This document shows positions 56,355 through 64,000 of a stretch of 64,000 bases of DNA, one piece after another. Numbering within the stretch: the first letter of the stretch is position 1; each line of letters starts with the position of its first letter. Origin of the DNA: Micropterus salmoides (lineage: Eukaryota > Chordata > Actinopteri > Centrarchiformes > Centrarchidae); assembly GCF_014851395.1 (NCBI RefSeq), contig NW_024041039.1:9229177-9293176 (forward strand), given 5' to 3'. The notes under the pieces were generated by a model, which saw only the letters and a program-made list of their open reading frames with translations, did not search any database and was not told where the DNA came from. The position numbers and the translations under genes are program-made.

Positions 56355-59149
56355 TATTAAACAATACAAATTTACATTTCAAGACAACACATTTTCTTTT
56401 TATGATCAATGAGAAAATCACAAGTCCTCTGCATACTAGTATAAATCAGTCAGATGCTGGTCTAGCGCAGGCAATATGAGAAGAAAAATAAACTATAAAT
56501 TATATATATATGTGTATTTAGTTTGCTGAACCTTTTTTGTTTTTTGTGCTCTATCTTGGATGTTAAGGGGTTTCTCCTGACCTAGTTTAATTTGAGATCT
56601 AAGATTTTGTGGAATGTATTACAGTATTTTCATTCTTTGAGTGACCCTTACTACATATAACTTTTGTTGAGTTCTACTTCAGATTATGTTTCTTTTGTAA
56701 TTATGTATTTATTGTAATCTTAATGTGGTAGCCTCCTCTCTACTTAGGTTTCTAATTAAGTGAAAATGTGATCTTTGATGAAGCATATGTAAAAAATTAT
56801 GCTTGCCTTTCTGCTCGCAGAAAATGTTTGAGTTTTAAGATGCGAAAGCTTCAGCAGAATCTTTGATATGCTTTATGTTTTTATTGCATCTAAATTAAAA
56901 CAAATGTAATCCAAGTGAAAGCATCAAATGAATAAATTAAACTCTCAAAGAACATAATGTCAAGACAACTGTCAAATTGAATCTTTGAGAAACATCTGTT
57001 CAAATTCTCACACTGCCGTTTGCTTATTGTTCTCTCGTTCCAATATTATTACTTAAAACTTAAATTTGAGCTCTTCACGCAACAAAAATCTGGACTTTTT
57101 TTTCATTTTTGAGCATACAGAGCAGATTACGTTGCACAGATTTCACGCTCTATATGGAGACACATTCCTGCGTGTCAGCTTAGATCCAGCCCTGTAAGTG
57201 CAGGGCAGGCCTTAACGTGTTCACAGCTCCCCTGACATCCTGTTCCCTCCCTCACAGCAGGGTAACCCAATCACTCACCTATGCTCTTTTTTTACTGGTC
57301 ACACTAAACTGGCCTTGTTCCACACAGAAAAAAACCAAACAATTATGGTGTGCATTCATTCTTCTTTTGAGCTTTAACCTGTTTTCTTTTATTTTGACTA
57401 GCTCTTCTGCATACCAGTTTTTTAATGCTTGTAAAGAAGCACCAAAAGTATTTACAGGAGCTTTACTTGGACAAATCCCAAACTCAGTAGCTTACAAAGC
57501 AGATAAACAACACAGAAACAAAACATCAGACTACTTTGTGGGTTTGCCAGAGCGCCTGTGCTTGTGGAGGCGTTCACTTCTCCTCTAAAAGTCATCTGCA
57601 GGTCCAGACATGTCGAGCCAATATACAGGTTAAACAGAGCTGCATTTGAAAGATGCACTTTGACAATGGTAGAGTATGACAAATATCAGTCATATTGCAT
57701 GTGTGTCCCTGGCCTTTTCTTCTATTTGAATCTCTCAGGTCTTTGTATAGGCATTTACATGTTGCTTCTATTCATACCGCAAGCATGTTCTTCCAGTGTT
57801 AATTGGAAAGACCGAAAATGTTGAGAAGCTGTTTTGTTTTAGGAGGAGTGTACATTATGCATCACTAATAGCCATGCTCGTATTTTAATAATTTGGGCAT
57901 CAATTCAGCAGATAATCTCAAAATAAGTAAAAATTCCAATTCCAGTTTTGTAAAACATCCCTTCAGAATAATGCACATGTACTAAAAATAAAAGAGAAAT
58001 CTTACTTACTTACATACTGACTGATTTGTTTTGAACAATCTCATATGTGTATGTGCAATTTCCCTACATTCCCACATTAAACGACAAGTGGGAAATTCCC
58101 ACTTCTGCGTCTCCTCAAAAGAGTACAAAGTTTGTCGTTTGCTTTAACAGGCAGCTATTTTCAGAAAAAGAAGTCTGGTTCTCTCTGTGGGCGACCCAGA
58201 AACTATCAAAGCCTCAGCATGCACAACAGATGCATGACATGTTTGTACGCCAAATGACTCGTGTTATTTTTGTTGTTCTGTGGTCCGTGCCAGTGCAGTG
58301 GAATGATAATAGAGGGTTATTTGAAGATTTTTACGCCAAACAGTCTGGGCTTTGGCAGAAGGCAGAGCTTTATCAGAGTTTCGATTTGTACAAGGCTAAT
58401 TATTTGGCATCACATTGCATTTTGGCCATTTAGCTCATGGCTGTTGACAGACATAGTGGCTGTGGTGGGCAAACAAACTTGTGACCCCTCTTGATGTGGG
58501 ACAATGAACAGTGTCAGCCCTGCCGCAGCTATATGAATTAACTTGAGGGTTGTTACTGGTGGTCTGTCTCTAACGATGAGGGGAGAACATGACGAGGACA
58601 AATGGAGGACAGGCAGGAAACCGAGGGAGGCTCGTGTTCCTTAACTGCACTTCCAACTCAGCTTATGGGACTCTCTGTTTGACACAAGATACACCATCAA
58701 AAGCTTATTTCCCACAGTAACCATCACCAAACTTTTTCCTTTATACGGTGTCAAACTTCTAACAGATTTCACACTTCTTGGAAACTTTAAAAGCTGCTGA
58801 ATTGTCATATGTCATCCAGATGTCATCGCTACTTATGGAAATATCTGTACAATATACACAAGTTCAGTGAAGTCAGAAGTTTAATATTCTGTTTTGTGAA
58901 AACAAGCCTTGGTAACTTTGCTGAACAGCAGCCAATGTGACTATAAATGGTACTTATTGGATTACTGCAACTTGAATTTTCCCTTGTTATTCTCAGTCAC
59001 TTTACTGATATAATTTTTTTTTAAAAACCTAAATACAAGCACTCCAGTGAAAAAACATAAAAAAACATAGCCATTTGTTATTAAGAGTAGGAGATTTAAC
59101 TTAAACTGTAATATAGTCGATATGTATTAAAGCAAACAAGGAAACGAAG
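56355..59149. other. No gene seen
   Basis: AT-rich non-coding sequence. ORFs of 123 and 128 codons (57217-57588, 58047-58433) have no recognised domain or splice context. Confidence 0.4.
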
Positions 59150-59583
59150 TAACTTTTTGAGGTACTTGTACTAATACTTGAGAATTTTTATTTAATGCTA
59201 TACTTAAATATATACTTATACTTTACACTCTACTTTTTACTTCTTCCACTATATTACAGAGGGAAATATTGTACGTTTTTACACCACTACATTTATTTGA
59301 CACAAGTTACTTTTTACTTCTTCCACTATATTACAGAGGGAAATGTACGTTTTTACACCACTACATTTATTTGACACAAGTTACTTTTTACATAAAAAGC
59401 GCATGATATACTTATATGATGACTTTGAGTACATTTTGCTGATAAAACTTATGTACTTAAGTAACATTTTGAATTCAGGACTTCTGCTTGTCAGTTTTAC
59501 TCGTAAACTACTTGTAGTATTTTTAGACCATGGTATTTCTACTTTTACTTAAGTAAAGGATCTGAATACTTCTTCCACCATGG
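59150..59583 (+). mobile_element. CAGTGGTGG-family MITE, copy 4
   Basis: Contains 'gaggtacttgtacta', 'tttacttcttccactatatt', 'ttacttaagtaaaggatctg' and the end 'tacttcttccaccatgg'. A segment of about 75 bp (TTACTTTTTACTTCTTCCAC onwards) is duplicated in tandem at about 59225-59390. Confidence 0.7.
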
Positions 59584-60620
59584 CATTCAAATCTGGATGT
59601 GGATGTGAGCATGGCATAAATACACAAAACAGAAAACATACACAAACTCATCACAGACTTCAAGAAAGCAGACAGCTTGTGTATGTGATTGCTGCACAGC
59701 CACATGTACATCTGTTAGTGTGTATAATAAGTAGCCTATCAGCTTTACTTGTGAGTCACAAGGTTTGACCTCTTCTGATTCTTCATCATCTACTGTACCA
59801 TGACAAAGCTAAAGTTTTTTTTTACTGTAACACAAATGGAATTCCATACCACAAGCACAAATGAACAGCTTCATTTTGAGTCTAATAGATAGTCTGTGGG
59901 TTTGGAGGCTGGGGTTTGACCTGCGGAAAGTGCTGCGCATGTAGTTAACATCAGCATGTGGGAATGCCACTGTCCAACCCACCAGTTGTATAACAGCATG
60001 CTCGAAGCTGCGGCTCTAATTCTCCATTTGGGGGAAATGGAAGCGGTTTCCTTCCAAAGAACTAGGGTGGATCCAGTCAAGTCCCTACAAATTGGATGCT
60101 CGCTTTATTTCGAAACTTCTTCTTGGGAGTGGAAAAAAAAGCCAGATTCCACCCAAGAGGAAAATATCTGCATCATTTAATAAGGCAAGCCTGAGACCAT
60201 AATGCTTGTCAGATGAATAAATGATGCTGCGGAATGTGAAAATCTGTTGTTTTCAGTGAAAATATACATGAGCCATGGAGACTAATCCCACAAAGTTGTT
60301 GCCTCTCCAAACTTCCCCAGCCCAAGTTTTGAGTTACAACAAAAGCATGTTTCCCCTGCCAAGACAGCCATTAAGGTTTTCATCTGAAAATGTATGGACT
60401 GTCATTACTGCCTGTTATGAAATATTAAGAGCCTTGTTGTGTCCTTTTGACAAGCAAAACTTCAAACTTCTACCAACCCCAGAAATTACATTTATATACT
60501 ACTAAATAGTTTTACCAAGTATGTTGTGGAGGAAACTTTAACTGCCTGGGTTTTTTTCATGAGCAAATCCAGAAAGTGTATTCATCTACCACACATAACT
60601 TATAGGGAAGTGGTAATGTA
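59584..60620. other. No gene seen
   Basis: Non-coding, no recognised repeat. Confidence 0.4.
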
Positions 60621-60763
60621 GTTCAGCCATGAGATAGCAAATTTAATGTTTAAGGCAGGTGGTTTAGCTCTGCATTTAGACAGGGAATTTCCTCATTCAG
60701 CCTAGCAATCAAGACCAATAAGCGGTAAAACTACTATTTAAAAGCAAGCTTTTGTTTTATTAG
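60621..60763 (+). repeat. Local duplication, copy 1 (partner 62161)
   Basis: GTTCAGCCATGAGATAGCAA, then 'aaggcaggtggtttagctct' and 'acagggaatttcctcattca', in the same order as at 62161-62440. Confidence 0.85.
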
Positions 60764-60880
60764 GGAGATATAAATGCATTTTTTAAGAGACGGGGTGGCT
60801 TCTACTGTGCCCATTCTTCAGCTTCTGCTCTATTGTAAAGGACAGCAAAAGGGCAACCATGGCCTCTCTCTCTTCCAGCC

Positions 60881-61233
60881 GTGATAGAGGTGTGGCTCTC
60901 TGTGGCAATGTCAGTCAGTCAGTCGCCACTTTGGTCTAGACTGAAATATCTCAACAACTATTTCGATGGATTGTCATGAAATTTTGTGCAGACATTCATG
61001 GTCCCCAGAGGATGAATTCTTCTGACTTTGGTGATCATCTCACTTTACTCTAGCGCCAACTTGAGGTTAAAATTTGTGGTTTTGAGTGAACTGTCTCAAC
61101 AACTACTAAATGGTTTGCCATGAAATTGGGTAAAAACATTCATGTCCCCCTGAGGATGATCTACGATGATCTCTCAATGCTTTCTCTTGCGCCACCTGCA
61201 GGTCACATCTTTAATATGTCCAATACTTTGATT

Positions 61234-61268
<35 letters not shown>

Positions 61269-61600
61269 GCTTTATTTATATAGCACTTTTCAAACAAAGT
61301 ACAAAGTGCTTCACAACAAATCACACATTTCCTCTGGCTCCAGGAACAGACAGGAGGCCCTTGCCAGAAGATCTTAGGCCACGGGAGGGCTCATACGGAG
61401 TTAAAATATCTAAAATATAATCAGGAGCCAAGCCATGAATAGCCATGACCAACAACCTGTAAAACTAATGATCAGCCTCAGATGTAATATACTTTATGTT
61501 GGTGAATGTTGTGAATACCTGCTTAACATCAGCATGTTAGCACGTCAGTATGCTGACATTAGCATAACATTAGCATGATCTCATTTAGCTCAATGTACTG
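60881..61600 (+). repeat. Dispersed fish repeat (family A, copy 4), split by L2 tail
   Basis: Longest copy of the family. It contains 'actttggtctagactgaaat', 'tcatgaaattttgtgcagac' and, repeated in diverged form, 'tgccatgaaattgggtaaaa', so the unit has an internal duplication. After an L2 tail at 61236-61460 it resumes with 'cagcatgttagcacgtcagt' and TTAGCAT-type words. Confidence 0.7.
61236..61460 (-). mobile_element. L2-type LINE 3' end inserted in family A repeat
   Basis: (ATA)n at 61236-61268, then 'gctttatttatatagcac' and 'acaaagtgcttcac'. After a deletion it carries 'ctccaggaacagacaggagg' and 'ggagccaagccatgaatagc', aligning with 13160-13275 of the L2 element. It retains a trace of the ORF2 C-terminus. 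Confidence 0.75.
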
Positions 61601-62160
61601 CTGTGTCTCAGTTGTGCCTCACAGAGCCACTAACATGACTGTAGACCCTCTTGTTTCTTTTATTTGTGCTTTCACTTTGGACGCAGGTTGTAATCTGAGT
61701 TTGTCACCCAGCAAATATCTGCAAAGGTCTGCATCAAAATAATATTGACCCTTCTGACTCATGCTATGTAAAGGCTAAAGCAAGCCTTGTTACGCACCTT
61801 TACTTAAGTAACAGATCTCATAGTCACTTGATCACTTCAAAGACACCACTTCAGTCCCTCATTGCATTAATATTTTCTAAATGAAAAGCACACATTGCAG
61901 AATAAAGGGCCTCAATATAGGAATAGTTGCTCCTGTGAGGCACAGGAAGAGACCTGTTTTGCTAAGGCCTAAAGCTGGAGTTGGTTTGCCTCAGTGACGC
62001 TGGTGATCAGCCCAACCCAGCACACGATCACAGCACTCTCCAGTCCATAGCTGGAGGAACATCTGGTTCTGTTTAGGCACAGTGTTTATTCCACGCATCG
62101 TTCCAGGGGTTTGTAATGCGTTCCTGTGTCTGTAGAGTCGGCGAGGTCCCAAAGAAAGGA
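61601..62160. other. No gene seen
   Basis: Non-coding between the repeat and the second duplicate. Confidence 0.4.
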
Positions 62161-62440
62161 GTTCAGCCATGAGATAGCAAAGTTAATACTCCCCCTCATC
62201 TTCAGGATTGTCCCTGAGCCTGTGTTGAAATGGATTTAATCTTGTCCTTGATCGGCGGATACAATCTTGTCCCTCTTACCCTCAGTCTGCAGTTTCTTCT
62301 TATTGTCTTGTGGCAGTGTTTATCATAAAGGCAGGTGGTTTTGTTCTGCGTTTAGACAGGGAATTTCCTCATTCAGCCAAGCAATGGACCACTAACGGAT
62401 AACATTACCATTTAAACGCAGGCTTTTGTTTTAGGAGAAG
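62161..62440 (+). repeat. Local duplication, copy 2, with about 130-bp insertion
   Basis: Matches 60621-60763 at both ends. Between 'gatagcaaagttaat' and 'aaggcaggtggttttgttct' it has about 135 bp not present in copy 1. Confidence 0.85.
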
Positions 62441-63387
62441 AAAATTGCAACGTTAACGCCCTGAAATAGAAAGCGGAGAGCATAACAAATACTCATTTCC
62501 GTTGCGCAAAGGCTATTTTGTGTTGCTCCAAAAAAAACTAATAAAGTTACACAGCCAAACAGAGCCCAAATCTGTACATTTTATTTTTAAGTGTTGTGAC
62601 TGAAATGTGGGTAGAGAAACCAGCAACATTCCCATTCTTGCTCACATTCCCAATGCTATAACCAGCATCTCCACTGCCATGATCATTTCCAACTCCAACC
62701 TCCAGGCTGAACCATAATCCCAGTCCCCTTTGCCTCTTGCTCCACTCAGCACTCCCAGTCTACCAGTTTCCTTTCACAGTTTATCACGACTACCACGCTG
62801 ATCTCCCTGACAATTAGCAGGATGTGGATGACCTCAGCAAGCTTCAGATCAGGCATTGTGACCTGTGGGCTGATTATCAGGAGCAGCAGGGATACAATGA
62901 AGCATGTTTTTAGAGGAAAAGCTGTAAACATATCTACAGGCGAGGATTGTTTATAGAACCATGTGGCCTCCAGATTAGGTGCCAGACTAGCTGAAGGAAT
63001 AAACAAGCAGACTTAGACTAGTGTGTTGACTGATGTAACCAAACAACTCTCTTCACCATATATTGAGTTGTAGTGACTGAATAGATCAATTACAGGCAAC
63101 AGTAGCTGGGTCACACAGTTTTTAAACATATTGTTGTATGATTCACAGCTGAACTAACTATTCTACTTGCGTAGTTTTTATGCACACTGTAACATTAGGA
63201 ACTGTTTAACAGTAAGGTCTCATTGAAATGTATTTTTCCTCCTTCTTACAACTGTGATGATCTGAAGTAACACATGAAGTAAACCCTAATTATCTCAAAC
63301 ATACCAGTCCCTCTTGTAGCAGTTTGAATGGTTAATGTAGTTTTGGATCAAGTTAGGCACCGTTCACATCGAGGCCAGTGTCATGAG
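62441..63387. other. No gene seen
   Basis: Non-coding. The 86-codon minus-strand ORF at 62746-63006 has no recognisable domain. Confidence 0.4.
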
Positions 63388-63545
63388 CAAAGGTGGAAAG
63401 CACTTAAGTGCCTGTACTGTAAAGGTTTGAAGTACTGGTATTTTACCTAAGTATTTCTGTGTTGGACTTTGAGAGACTTTGTATTTTCAAAGGGAAATAT
63501 TGTGCTTTTCTAGTTCGACACATTTGGAATAACACTTATTGGCTT
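63388..63545 (+). mobile_element. CAGTGGTGG-family MITE, copy 5 (fragment)
   Basis: Reads AAAGGTGGAAAGCACTTAAG, 'tgaagtactggtatttta' and 'aaagggaaatattgtgcttt', the same order as at 37768. Confidence 0.6.
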
Positions 63546-64000
63546 TCTTGTCAAGTATCAGAGAAGAAGACCGATGCCACTGTAATGTCTGTACAGTAAA
63601 TATGAAGTCGCAGCGTACATGCCGAACTATTTCTTGGCCAGTTTTTTTGCAGACTCTAGTAGTTTTAAGCCTTATGATACACTGACCTTGTGCTTAAACT
63701 AAGCTATCCGGCTGCTGATGGCAGCTTCAGATTTACCATACAGATGATGAAAGTGGTATTGACTTTCTAATTTCGGCAAGAAAGAAAATTGCTTTAAATA
63801 TCATAACAATTTTATGGGTGTGTAATATTTCATAAATTTTCCAGGTACGTTTCCGGGACAGAACAGTGTAATTTGGTACCCTACTTTTAGGGAAAAGAGA
63901 TACAGTGTTTAATTGGTAAACTTACAAGTAATCAATTCCAATTAACTGCTAGCATAACCGAAAGAGCCAATCAGCTAAACAAACAAAAAATCTAAATATC
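63546..64000. other. No gene seen
   Basis: Non-coding up to the window end. Confidence 0.4.

Noticed and set aside
57217..57588. 123-codon + strand ORF with hydrophobic stretch
   Set aside because: The hydrophobic run comes from T-rich sequence (TTTTCTTTTATTTTG). No start context, homology or neighbouring exon.
58047..58433. 128-codon + strand ORF
   Set aside because: No recognisable motif or composition bias of coding sequence; frame overlaps others equally long.

Overview
The window looks like nuclear DNA of a ray-finned (teleost) fish. It is AT-rich, genes have GT-AG introns, and the mobile-element set is typical of fish: L2-clade LINEs, a Tc1 relative, DIRS1-like and Gypsy-type LTR retroelements, PIF/Harbinger and hAT derivatives, and short dispersed repeats. 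No bacterial operons, CRISPR arrays or intact viral genes were seen.

Only one host protein-coding gene can be supported. It is an eight-exon tmx1 (thioredoxin-related transmembrane protein 1) on the + strand, about 22.2-26.85 kb. All splice sites are GT-AG, the reading frame is continuous, and the encoded protein is 307 aa: signal peptide, one thioredoxin domain with a CPAC active site, one membrane span and a very acidic cytosolic tail. A short GC-richer stretch with E-box and ETS motifs lies just upstream.

Left of tmx1 (0-22 kb): a solo LTR (8.1-9.1 kb), a frameshifted L2-clade LINE on the minus strand (12.8-14.8 kb), two LINE ends that share a CTTGTAC-type tail (16.7 and 18.7-19.2 kb, the second flanked by an 18-bp target duplication), a tRNA-like SINE head (18.3 kb) and other LINE or SINE tails. 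The rest is unannotated non-coding sequence.

Right of tmx1 (27-42 kb): several copies of a short palindromic repeat, a Harbinger-type element with CAG target duplications (34.2-34.9 kb), a Tc1 element that has lost its catalytic core (37.9-39.0 kb), and the 3' part of a DIRS1-like tyrosine-recombinase retroelement (39.9-41.36 kb) that abuts a copy of a segment also present at 35.0 kb.

42.9-51.0 kb is the most structured part. A decayed Gypsy-type retroelement there has integrase upstream of reverse transcriptase (Gmr1-like order). It carries a nested 1.5-kb solo LTR inside integrase and a MITE inside its 3' LTR, and it is bracketed by a 220-bp duplication of flank plus LTR start. An L2 fragment and a 1.1-kb hAT-type element with internal tandem repeats follow. 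The last 12 kb holds more MITEs, dispersed repeats and a local duplication (60.6 and 62.2 kb). I found no convincing new gene system. The points of interest are tmx1 sequence changes and the nested-element history.
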